Source: Amarobacter sp035326025
GTDB taxonomy: Bacteria; Chloroflexota; Dehalococcoidia; Tepidiformales; Tepidiformaceae
Assembly: GCA_035326025.1 (NCBI GenBank)
Contig: DAOKYT010000028.1
Location: 1 to 31,292, forward strand
DNA length: 31,292 nt
Reading direction: 5' to 3'
The notes beneath the pieces were generated by a model. It searched no databases. It saw only the letters and a list, made by a program, of their open reading frames with translations, and was not told the DNA's origin. Numbering within the stretch: position 1 is the first letter of the stretch; every line of letters starts with the position of its first letter. This document shows positions 22,718-29,515 of this stretch, piece by piece. The position numbers were made by a program, and so were the translations under genes.

Positions 22718-22723
22718 TACGCT
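22718..22723 (+). promoter_or_regulatory. Candidate -10 box (TACGCT) of the serine hydrolase gene
   Basis: TACGCT lies 30 bases before the GTG start at 22754, with a poor -35 candidate CTGACC 17 bases upstream (22695-22700). Unlike the leaderless genes, this one has a good GGAGG at 22741-22745. Confidence 0.35.
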
Positions 22724-22753
22724 CCGGCGGCACCATTGCTGGAGGATTTTGCC

Positions 22754-23983
22754 GTGACCATCGCCGAAACGTCCGCACCCGCCGACCTGGGCCTGGACCC
22801 CGCCCGCCTCTCGTACCTCGACGAACACCTCCGGCGGTATGTCGATTCCGGCAAGATGGCGGGCACGCTGGTCCTCGTGGCGCGAGGGGGCGAGATCGGC
22901 CACGTGGCCGCCCACGGGCTGGCCGACCGCGAACGCAACGTGCCCATGGCCCGTGACACGATTTTCCGCATCTACTCCATGACCAAGCCGATCACGTCCG
23001 TGGCGCTGATGCAGCTCTACGAACGCGGGCTCTTCCAGATCGACGACCCGGTCGAGAAGTACATCCCGGAGTGGAAGGACCAGCGGGTGTACGTGATGGG
23101 GCGCCAGGGCGCGATGGTGACGAAGCCGGTCACCAGGCCGATGACCGTCCGCGACCTCCTCTCGCACCAGTCGGGGCTCACCTACGGGTTCCTTGAGCGC
23201 ACCAACGTCGACGCGATGTACCGCAGGAATGGCATCGGGAACATCGACTCGCGCGGCACGCTCCGCGACATGGTGACGGCCCTGGCGGCGCTCCCCCTCG
23301 AATTCTCGCCGGGCGATGCCTGGAACTACTCCGTCGCGACCGACGTCTGCGGGTACCTGGTCGAGGTGATCAGCGGGCAACAGTTCGACGACTACCTGCA
23401 GGCCAACGTGTTCGACCCGCTCGGCATGAGCGACACGGGCTTCCACGTGCCACACGCGAAGGCCGGGCGGCTGGCGGCGAACTACGGAGTGGCGCCGGGG
23501 GGCGGGATCCGCCTCATCGATGACCCCGCCACGAGCCCCTACCTGCAGCCGCCGTCATTCCTTTCGGGCGGGGGCGGGCTGGTCTCGACCATCGATGACT
23601 ACCTCCGCTTCTGCCAGGCGCTGCTCAACGGCGGTGAGCTCGATGGCCGGCGCATCATCGGCCGGAAGACGCTCGAGTTGATGACCTCGAACCACCTGCC
23701 CGAGGGGAAGGACCTTGCCGCTCATGCCATGGGGCGGTGGGCGGAAAGCGCCTTCGCCGGGATTGGCTTTGGGCTGGGCTTCTCCGTGACGCTCGACCCC
23801 GCGAAGTCGCAGATATCGGGCACGCTGGGCGAGTTCTCCTGGGGTGGCGCCGCGAGCACCGTGTTCTGGATCGACCCGATCGAAGACCTGGTCTGCATCT
23901 TCATGACGCAGCTGATGCCCTCATCGCACTACAACATCCGGCGGGAGCTGCGGGCGATCGTGTACTCGGCGCTGACTGACTGA
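22754..23983 (+). CDS. Serine beta-lactamase-like hydrolase (class C / esterase family)
   Basis: A 409-residue protein of the beta-lactamase/penicillin-binding fold. The nucleophile motif S-x-x-K is SMTK (Ser75, Lys78), within IFRIYSMTKPITSVALMQLY. The second motif is Tyr-Ser-Val in WNYSVATDVCGYLVE. Neighbouring family signatures include DLLSHQSGLTYG and VFDPLGMSDTGFHVP. There is no signal peptide, and Y-S-x in place of Y-x-N resembles EstB-type esterases, so an intracellular esterase or amidase is more likely than a beta-lactamase. GTG 22754 was chosen because GGAGG lies eight bases upstream. Its substrate is unknown. Confidence 0.9.
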   Translation: MTIAETSAPADLGLDPARLSYLDEHLRRYVDSGKMAGTLVLVARGGEIGHVAAHGLADRERNVPMARDTIFRIYSMTKPITSVALMQLYERGLFQIDDPVEKYIPEWKDQRVYVMGRQGAMVTKPVTRPMTVRDLLSHQSGLTYGFLERTNVDAMYRRNGIGNIDSRGTLRDMVTALAALPLEFSPGDAWNYSVATDVCGYLVEVISGQQFDDYLQANVFDPLGMSDTGFHVPHAKAGRLAANYGVAPGGGIRLIDDPATSPYLQPPSFLSGGGGLVSTIDDYLRFCQALLNGGELDGRRIIGRKTLELMTSNHLPEGKDLAAHAMGRWAESAFAGIGFGLGFSVTLDPAKSQISGTLGEFSWGGAASTVFWIDPIEDLVCIFMTQLMPSSHYNIRRELRAIVYSALTD

Positions 23984-24005
23984 GCGGGGGGTAGCGAGGA
24001 GTGAA

Positions 24006-24122
24006 TCAGCGCGCGGGCCGGTGCACGTGCGCCGCTCGTCGCGGCCACCGGTGGTATCCGATCCGGGGATCATTCGACCGGTAGCGACGGATCATCCCGA
24101 CCTCGACGCCGGCAACCTCGGC
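24006..24122 (-). CDS. Possible C-terminal fragment of an unknown protein entering the gap
   Basis: Reading from the gap on the minus strand, 38 codons stay open to TGA at 24008-24006 and encode AEVAGVEVGMIRRYRSNDPR followed by a basic tail with several His and Arg. The first part looks like a genuine protein end, but the segment is too short for a family call and could be a chance frame in GC-rich sequence. It would converge with the serine hydrolase gene. Confidence 0.25.
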   Translation of the reverse strand, partial: AEVAGVEVGMIRRYRSNDPRIGYHRWPRRAAHVHRPAR

Positions 24123-24222
24123 NNNNNNNNNNNNNNNNNNNNNNNNNNNNNNNNNNNNNNNNNNNNNNNNNNNNNNNNNNNNNNNNNNNNNNNNNNNNNN
24201 NNNNNNNNNNNNNNNNNNNNNN
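24123..24222. other. Assembly gap (100 N)
   Basis: Exactly 100 unknown bases between the serine hydrolase region and the methyltransferase gene. Gene order across it depends on scaffolding. Confidence 0.98.
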
Positions 24223-24260
24223 CTCGGCCGGGCGCGCGTGCCTGGGTAGGCGGCCCGGCC

Positions 24261-25028
24261 TCAGGCAGGCTTGCGGGCGCGCATCACGGCGATGGGGATG
24301 CTGAAGCCCCACGGTTCGTCGCGGATCTCGAAGGCCGCCTCGACCCGGCTGTTCGCCTCGGCCATGAGGCGCCGCACGATGGCAATCTTCTCCGGCGGGC
24401 ACTGCTGGCGCTTCACCCAGTCGGCGCCATCGAGCGGGAGGGCGAAACGGTCGAGCATTTCAGGTTCGAACCCGCCCGCGCGCAGCATGCGCATCCACTC
24501 CGAGCCACGGTAGTCGCGGACGTGGGAGGGGTCGCGCAGGAACTCGATGCAGTTGAGAAAAGTATCGAAAGCCGGCTCCTCCGGCGACACCGTATCGGCG
24601 ACGATGAGGACACCCCCGGGACGAAGGACGCGGAAGGCCTCGCTGATCGCTCGGACAGGGTCGGCGTAGTGGTGGGCGCTGACCCGGCTGGTCACGACAT
24701 CGGCCGTTTCACCTCCGAACGGCAGCCGTTCCACGTCGCCCACCTGGAACTCCACGTTCTTGAGCCCACGCTGGGCAGCCAGGGCAGTGGCCATTTCGGC
24801 CATTTCGGGAGTGACATCGATTCCCACGACGCGGGCGGCGTGAGGGGCGCAGGCGAGCGCCGTGTGTCCCGCGCCGGAGCCCATATCGACCACCACCTCG
24901 TTCCCGGTGAAGCCGGCTGCCTCCACGATGGTCCGGAGGTCCGGGCCGTTCGCGTGGTAGGAGAACGTGGCGTAGGCCTGCGCCACGGGTCCGAACTGTT
25001 TGCGAACCTGGTCGGTGGTCGATGTCAT
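24261..25028 (-). CDS. SAM-dependent methyltransferase (class I, UbiE-like)
   Basis: A 255-residue class I methyltransferase. Motif I is VVDMGSGAGHTALACA (SAM binding), motif II is VVGIDVTPEMAEMA, the DVERLPFGGETADVV segment follows, and AFRVLRPGGVLIVADTV is the UbiE/Methyltransf_11 post-motif. The first 45 residues (QVRKQFGPVAQAYATFSYHA) match the UbiE/COQ5-like cap. The substrate is not identifiable. ATG 25028 was chosen; GGAG lies seven bases upstream, and a longer open frame to 25124 does not resemble the family. It follows the glutaredoxin-like gene on the same strand after 169 bases. Confidence 0.9.
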   Translation of the reverse strand: MTSTTDQVRKQFGPVAQAYATFSYHANGPDLRTIVEAAGFTGNEVVVDMGSGAGHTALACAPHAARVVGIDVTPEMAEMATALAAQRGLKNVEFQVGDVERLPFGGETADVVTSRVSAHHYADPVRAISEAFRVLRPGGVLIVADTVSPEEPAFDTFLNCIEFLRDPSHVRDYRGSEWMRMLRAGGFEPEMLDRFALPLDGADWVKRQQCPPEKIAIVRRLMAEANSRVEAAFEIRDEPWGFSIPIAVMRARKPA

Positions 25029-25197
25029 GCGGGTGCTCCGGAAGAAGTATTCCCAGCTTCCGGCCAAACAGGCCAGTCGTCCAGGATGTGCGTGCCATCG
25101 CTTCCTTAGCCCGGGGGCATGCATGGAGTCGCATCACCGGCGGTGGCCATCGGGGTCGCGCGGCCGCCGCCGGCGGGCTGGACCACGGGGTGGCGCC

Positions 25198-25455
25198 CTA
25201 CCGGCTGGCGAACGCCTCGATGCGTTCGGCCAGGGCATGCTCGTGGATGGGGGCCTTCGCCACCTCGGCGCCATCCACCACGACCACGGGGATGTCGAAC
25301 AGGTAGCGCTGGTGGAGCGCCTCGTCGGTCTCGATGTTCACGAGTTCGATGGCCAGGGGCACGCGCCGCGCGATGCGCCGGAGGAACAGCTCGGCCTGGT
25401 CGCAAAGGCTGCAGCCGGGCCTGCCATAGAGGGTGACCCGCAGGGGCGGGGGCAT
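25198..25455 (-). CDS. Glutaredoxin-like (DUF836/thioredoxin-fold) protein
   Basis: An 85-residue thioredoxin-fold protein. LRVTLYGRPGCSLCDQAELF places a CxxC pair (CSLC) at the start of helix 1, and YLFDIPVVVVDGAEV holds the cis-proline. These match small glutaredoxin-like proteins of the DUF836 type, which reduce disulfides or are of unknown role. The ATG overlaps the lgt stop by one base (TGATG), so it is translated from the lgt transcript. Confidence 0.85.
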   Translation of the reverse strand: MPPPLRVTLYGRPGCSLCDQAELFLRRIARRVPLAIELVNIETDEALHQRYLFDIPVVVVDGAEVAKAPIHEHALAERIEAFASR

Positions 25456-26393
25456 CAGGCTGGTGAGGGCGAGCCGGTGGGCTCGTCGTCGCGAGGCGGC
25501 AGGTCGCCCCAGACCCGCTCAGCGTACTCGGGTGTGATGGGGCCCGGCTTCCGGTAGAGGATGCCGGCGGCAATCACCGCGATGCCGAGGAGGATGCCGC
25601 TCGTGATCTGAGGCACCGGCACGTCCGCGATGGTCTGCTCATCGAACCGGAAGTAGGACAGGAAAAAGCGCATGATCCCGTACATGGCCACGTAGCTGCA
25701 GAAGACCCAGCCCGGCACGCGGATGAAGCGGCGAGCCACGAACAGGAGGATGGCAAGGATGATGAAGTCGCCGAGGAGCTCGTAGCCGCCAGCCACCGGG
25801 TGCACAGCGTAGGTATCGAGCGGGCGGAGGGGATCGTTCGGGTCCTGGTTGTTCAGCCAGTAGCGGTACTGTGGGCTGTCAGGGTGGAGATACTTCACGG
25901 CCCAGGGGAGGCCGCTCTTGTCCGCGAGGTGCTCGCCGTTGATGAGGTCGCCGATGCGGCCGATACCCTGGCCGAGGATCATGCCGGGCGCGGCGGCATC
26001 GAGGATGATCGCGATCGGCCACTTGTGGTAAAGCGCATAGAGCAGGCCGCCGAGCACGCCGCCGAGGAGTCCGCCGTAGAGCGTGATGCCCCCTTCGGTG
26101 ATGCCGGTGACGATCTTCAGGGGATCGCCGGAGAAGCGGTCCCAGTGTTCGAACACGTAGAACAGGCGGGCGCCCACGATGGCCGATGGGACGCCAACGA
26201 GGGCGACCTCCTGGGCGACCTCCGGCGGGATGCCGTCCTTCTTGGCGATCCACACGGAGAGGGAGACGCCGGCGATGATGCCGATGGCCGTGAAGAGGCC
26301 GTGCCAGGTGAGGGTGAACGGCCCCACGTCGAACATGACCGGGTTGATATCGATGTTGATGGCGAGAAAAGGCAGCAGGGCGAGGCCACTCAT
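25455..26393 (-). CDS. lgt: Prolipoprotein diacylglyceryl transferase
   Basis: A 312-residue membrane enzyme that moves diacylglycerol from phosphatidylglycerol to the lipobox cysteine of prelipoproteins, the first step of lipoprotein maturation. Several membrane helices are visible (LTWHGLFTAIGIIAGVSLSV, GGLLGGVLGGLLYALY, GYELLGDFIILAILLFVA). The Lgt signature is present as GRIGDLINGEHLADKSGLPW. In the E. coli enzyme the residue after GRIG is an essential Asn; here it is Asp. The C-terminus is a charged tail. Substrates in this window would include the lipoproteins at 18179 and 20238. The start is ATG 26393, nine bases after a TACGCT box on the minus strand. Confidence 0.94.
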   Translation of the reverse strand: MSGLALLPFLAINIDINPVMFDVGPFTLTWHGLFTAIGIIAGVSLSVWIAKKDGIPPEVAQEVALVGVPSAIVGARLFYVFEHWDRFSGDPLKIVTGITEGGITLYGGLLGGVLGGLLYALYHKWPIAIILDAAAPGMILGQGIGRIGDLINGEHLADKSGLPWAVKYLHPDSPQYRYWLNNQDPNDPLRPLDTYAVHPVAGGYELLGDFIILAILLFVARRFIRVPGWVFCSYVAMYGIMRFFLSYFRFDEQTIADVPVPQITSGILLGIAVIAAGILYRKPGPITPEYAERVWGDLPPRDDEPTGSPSPA

Positions 26394-26402
26394 GTGCCCA
26401 TA

Positions 26403-26408
26403 AGCGTA
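26403..26408 (-). promoter_or_regulatory. Candidate -10 box (TACGCT) of lgt
   Basis: On the minus strand TACGCT (26408-26403) ends nine bases before the lgt ATG, with no ribosome-binding sequence between. This fits a leaderless lgt transcript. Confidence 0.4.
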
Positions 26409-26519
26409 CAGGCGGCGTGGGATAGCCGCGATGCGGCTTTGAGCGATAGGGAAGGGGAGGGGAAAGAGGCCACACCCGCCGGGGCGCGAACGTCCCCGCC
26501 GCCAGCCACCCGGACGGTG

Positions 26520-26525
26520 TAGGCT
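26520..26525 (+). promoter_or_regulatory. Candidate -10 box (TAGGCT) of the shortened crotonase gene
   Basis: TAGGCT ends seven bases before the GTG at 26533. No Shine-Dalgarno sequence lies between, suggesting leaderless transcription in the direction opposite to lgt. Confidence 0.4.
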
Positions 26526-26532
26526 TAGGCCC

Positions 26533-27135
26533 GTGAAAGAGGTACCGGCCACGGTGGCGTGGGTCCGGATGGCGGGCCGGGGCGCGCCGGCCAGCTGGCT
26601 GCTGGCGGAGCTCGACGCTATCCGCGAGGCCGGAGTCGCGCGGGTCGTGGTGCTGGATGCCGCCGGGGTCACCCCGGGCGACGCGGTGCAGATGGACCGC
26701 GCCCGGTTGCGGGCCCTGGCGCTGTTCGCGCTCCCTGTCGTGTGTTGCTTCGAGGATGCGCTCGGGCCGGCGATCGCTGCGGTCGCCCTTGCGGCCGACA
26801 TCCGCGTGTGCGGCGCCGGGGCATCGCTGATGGCGCGGGCTGGCGATGTGCCCATGGCGGCCGGCGAACTGCTCAACGCCGGGCTGGTGACCAGGGTGAT
26901 GCCGGCGGGCCGCGCAAGTGAGGAGGCGGGGCGGCTCGCCGCGGTGATCGCCTCGCGGGGGCCGATTGCCACCCGTCTCGCGAAGGAAGCGATCAGGCGC
27001 GGAGCGCACCAGCCGCTGGAACAGGCTCTGCGCTTCGAGACCGATTTGACCTTGCTCCTGCAGACGACCAAAGATCGCGCGGAGGGGGTCCGGGCGTTTC
27101 TCGAGAAGCGGCCCCCACTGTTTACAGGTGAGTGA
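26533..27135 (+). CDS. Shortened enoyl-CoA hydratase/isomerase (crotonase) homologue
   Basis: A 200-residue crotonase-fold protein, shorter than the usual 250-270. The first half is weakly conserved (VARVVVLDAAGV). The recognisable part starts at LALFALPVVCCFEDALGPAI and ALAADIRVCGAGASLM, then jumps directly to AAGELLNAGLVTRVMPAG and the C-terminal helices (GPIATRLAKEAIRRG, EGVRAFLEKRPPLF). The segment between, which usually reads like LPEVxLGLxPGxGGTQRL and carries a catalytic Glu, is missing, and the oxyanion-hole F-(S/C)-x-G-x-D is not seen. It may therefore be non-catalytic or bind a CoA ester without hydrating it. The GTG start follows a likely leaderless promoter. Two small genes follow closely. 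Confidence 0.75.
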   Translation: MKEVPATVAWVRMAGRGAPASWLLAELDAIREAGVARVVVLDAAGVTPGDAVQMDRARLRALALFALPVVCCFEDALGPAIAAVALAADIRVCGAGASLMARAGDVPMAAGELLNAGLVTRVMPAGRASEEAGRLAAVIASRGPIATRLAKEAIRRGAHQPLEQALRFETDLTLLLQTTKDRAEGVRAFLEKRPPLFTGE

Positions 27136-27138
27136 CCC

Positions 27139-27390
27139 ATGATCGTGATGCTCGAAGAGGCTGAGGCCTGGTCGTTGATGATGCTCATCAGCGCCGTGGC
27201 CGTGGACAATGCGGACCTTTCGAACGAAGGGAAGGAAGCGATCCGGCGGTGGCGGAGCGATCGTGCCGAGGGCTCGCCGGCGCTGGCCAAGCTGACCGAC
27301 GACCTGAACAAGGCGCTGAACGCGCACATCGATGCGAAATTCCTGCGGCGGGTGAAGAGCGGCGGCCGCTATGAGACGGTGAAGAAGTAA
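27139..27390 (+). CDS. Small conserved-looking protein, paralogue A of a tandem pair
   Basis: An 83-residue soluble protein, family unknown to me. It aligns without gaps to the next protein: LS at residues 27-28, RWRS at 37-40 and a charged helical C-terminus with LRR. Composition suggests an all-helical protein (AEAWSLMMLISAVAVDNADL then LTDDLNKALNAHIDAKFLRR). ATG 27139 lies three bases after the crotonase stop; an internal ATG at 27148 is possible. The TAATG junction couples it to paralogue B. A common transcript with the crotonase-like gene is likely. Confidence 0.7.
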   Translation: MIVMLEEAEAWSLMMLISAVAVDNADLSNEGKEAIRRWRSDRAEGSPALAKLTDDLNKALNAHIDAKFLRRVKSGGRYETVKK

Positions 27391-27632
27391 TGGAAGTCCG
27401 ATTTTCCGACGACGAGATTGCCGAGGCCCTCACGTTGCTGGTGAACCGCATGGCCGATGAAGCGGGGCTTTCAGACCGGGACCGGGCGATGTTGAAGCGC
27501 TGGCGCAGTTCGAAGATGAAGCTGGGCAGCGACGACATGGAGGACCTGGTGCGGAAGGCCAACGACGACTTCGCGCAGGGACTGCTGCGCCGCCAGCGGA
27601 GCCAGATCCGGAAGCCGGACTGGGTGGATTGA
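27390..27632 (+). CDS. Small conserved-looking protein, paralogue B of a tandem pair
   Basis: An 80-residue acidic-then-basic helical protein without a recognised family. MEVRFSDDEIAEALTLLVNR and then LSDRDRAMLKRWRSSKM match paralogue A position for position at LS (27-28) and RWRS (37-40). Later LVRKANDDFAQGLLRRQRSQ corresponds to the LTDDLNKALNAHIDAKFLRR segment of A. The ATG overlaps the stop of A by one base. The two probably arose by duplication and may form a heterodimer; that is inference. Confidence 0.7.
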   Translation: MEVRFSDDEIAEALTLLVNRMADEAGLSDRDRAMLKRWRSSKMKLGSDDMEDLVRKANDDFAQGLLRRQRSQIRKPDWVD

Positions 27633-27675
27633 GGCGGCGGCTCACCCCGCGAGGTTGGGCCGGCGGTATGCTCGC

Positions 27676-28223
27676 GGCATATTCGCGCGCCAGGGCAGGC
27701 GCCTGACCCTCCCGGCGAGTTCCTCGAACCGCCGGAGACGGAGCCGCACACCGGGCTCATCGATGGCGTGATGGAGCGGAGCCGGCGGCCGAGAAGCCAC
27801 ACAGCCGGCCCCGGCCACGCATCGCGATGCTGCTCATGGAGCGTGCAGCCACGAAGGGCCGCTCCGCATGGCCCGAACCGGGGCTACGAATTCCGGACAC
27901 TCCTGCGGGAACCTCCGTGTACCCGACCCTTCGTACCACCTGCCCGGGCACCTCGGCGAGGACTACCCCGCACGGGCGCCGGACCTGTGCGTGGAGGTGC
28001 GATCGAAGGGCCAGGCCGCTCCCGCGCGCCAGCACCGGCCTGCCTTCCCGCGGGAACAGGAGTGCCCCGCACGCTCCCGGTCGATCGGGAGACCCGCACC
28101 GTTGAAGCGCATGATCACGGGCGACCGTCGATCGCCCCGGGTGGTGAGGAACTCGTACTCGAAGGCCTCGGCGGCTTTCGCTTCCGTGTCGCTGGCCTGT
28201 TTGCCCGAGGTACCGCGGCCCCG
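27676..28223 (+). pseudogene. Uma2-family (DUF820) endonuclease-fold gene, broken by several frameshifts
   Basis: No single frame covers this stretch, but pieces in successive frames line up with a Uma2 protein. These are GEFLEPPETEPHTGLIDGVM (about 27715-27775), EKPHSR...IAMLLMERA (about 27790-27850), RVPDPSYHLPGHLGEDYPAR then APDLCVEVRS (about 27915-28010), and VDRETRTVEAHDHGRP, then LGGFRFRVAGLF (about 28085-28202). At least three frame changes are needed. Uma2 proteins have a PD-(D/E)xK nuclease fold and are numerous in Chloroflexota and cyanobacteria; their function is unsettled. A TATGCT box lies at 27667-27672. An apparently open member of the same family lies at the window end on the other strand. 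Confidence 0.8.
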
Positions 28224-28703
28224 TTACCGGCCGTACTTCTCCCGGAGCTTGCGCTCGACCAGGTCTGGTACCACGCCCTTCAAATCGCCGCCGAGGGAGG
28301 CAGCCTCCTTCACCAGCGTGGAGCTGACGAAGAAGTAATCGTTCGCGGGCACGAAGACCGTGGTTATGCCGGGCGCGAGGTGACGGTTCATGTTTGCCAT
28401 CTGCAATTCGTACTCGAAGTCGCCCACCGCGCGGAGGCCACGCAGGATCACGCGGATGCCCTTGCTCCGGGCGTAGTCCACCAGGAGACCCCGGTCGAAG
28501 CGGTCGACTTCCACCCGCGCGTCATCCTTCACCGCGTCCTTGATCATCTCGATGCGTTCTTCGACGGAGAAAAGCGGCGCCTTGCTCGCGTTCGTGAGCA
28601 CGGCGATGACGATCCGCTCGAACGCCACGAGCCCGGTCTGGATGATGGCGGCATGGCCGTTGGTGATCGGGTCGAAGCTGCCTGCATAGACTGCGCTGGC
28701 CAC
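28224..28703 (-). CDS. coaD: Phosphopantetheine adenylyltransferase
   Basis: A 159-residue enzyme of coenzyme A synthesis that transfers AMP from ATP to 4'-phosphopantetheine. The nucleotidyltransferase motif T-x-G-H is in AGSFDPITNGHAAII (His17). Family landmarks follow: LTNASKAPLFSVEERIEMI, VILRGLRAVGDFEYELQMAN, MNRHLAPGITTVF and the late YFFVSSTLVKEAASLGGD. The length is normal. The start is GTG 28703 with AGGA five bases upstream. The gene faces the decayed Uma2 gene at its 3' end and is divergent from the second crotonase gene. Confidence 0.96.
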   Translation of the reverse strand: MASAVYAGSFDPITNGHAAIIQTGLVAFERIVIAVLTNASKAPLFSVEERIEMIKDAVKDDARVEVDRFDRGLLVDYARSKGIRVILRGLRAVGDFEYELQMANMNRHLAPGITTVFVPANDYFFVSSTLVKEAASLGGDLKGVVPDLVERKLREKYGR

Positions 28704-28817
28704 GGTTTCCTCACGGGGCGGCTGCCCGGTGGTTCACGATGCGCGAATGGCCCCACCCGCGCAAGCGCCCCGGGGCATCGTGGGCGGGCCAAACCAACGC
28801 TTCCCCCGCGTGGCGGT

Positions 28818-28823
28818 AAACTG
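28818..28823 (+). promoter_or_regulatory. Candidate -10 box (TAAACT) of the enoyl-CoA hydratase gene
   Basis: TAAACT ends eight bases before the ATG at 28832. The intervening bases contain no convincing ribosome-binding site, again suggesting a leaderless transcript. Confidence 0.4.
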
Positions 28824-28831
28824 GATGGGCA

Positions 28832-29515
28832 ATGAAAGACCCGGTGCTCCTGGCCATCGACGATAGGGGCGTGGCGACGATTACGCTGAACCGGCCCGGG
28901 CGGCTGAATGCGATCAACATGGCCATGCGCGATCTGCTCTGGGAGTACTTCCGCGCTTGCCGCGATATCGAGGACGTCCAGGCGATCGTCTTCCGGGGCG
29001 AGGGGCGGGCGTTCAGCGCCGGGGCGGATATTTCGGAGTTCGGCACGGCGCCCTCGGTGATGGCGTCGCGCTCGGCGCGGCACGACCGCGACCTCTGGTG
29101 GGAGCTGCTGAATCACCGCTGCCTGACCATCGCCCTGATGCACGGCTTCTGCTACGGGGCCGGGCTGGAGCTTCCGTTGCTCTGCGACCTGCGGATTGCC
29201 GAGCGAGGCGCCTCGTTCGCCCTGCCGGAGGTGACGCTGGGCTACATCCCGAGCGCCTGTGGGACCCAGACGCTGCCGCGCCTCGCGCCGCAGGGTGTGG
29301 CGATGCACATGATCCTGACCGGCGAGCCGATCGGCGCGGATGAGGCGTTGCGCTGGGGGCTGGTGGATGAGGTGGTGGAGATCGGCGGCCTCGACGCCGC
29401 GCTTGAGCGCACCCTGGCCCGGACCGAGCGCGAGCAACTCTCGGCCCGGCGCCGCGCGATGGTGACACTGGCCGGCATCCCGGACGGTTCCCGAGGGAGC
29501 AGGGAGAGTCGATGA
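28832..29515 (+). CDS. Enoyl-CoA hydratase/isomerase family protein
   Basis: A 227-residue crotonase with the main motifs: ATITLNRPGRLNAINMAM, oxyanion-hole segment FSAGADISEF, HGFCYGAGLELPLLCDLRIA, and LPEVTLGYIPSACGTQTLPR (catalytic Glu region). Where many hydratases have GAGGTQRL, this one has SACGTQTL. The C-terminus is about 30 residues shorter than usual and ends in an Arg/Ser-rich tail. It should act on an acyl-CoA ester, as hydratase or isomerase. The stop overlaps the next ATG (ATGA), linking it to the Rieske-like membrane protein gene. Confidence 0.88.
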   Translation: MKDPVLLAIDDRGVATITLNRPGRLNAINMAMRDLLWEYFRACRDIEDVQAIVFRGEGRAFSAGADISEFGTAPSVMASRSARHDRDLWWELLNHRCLTIALMHGFCYGAGLELPLLCDLRIAERGASFALPEVTLGYIPSACGTQTLPRLAPQGVAMHMILTGEPIGADEALRWGLVDEVVEIGGLDAALERTLARTEREQLSARRRAMVTLAGIPDGSRGSRESR

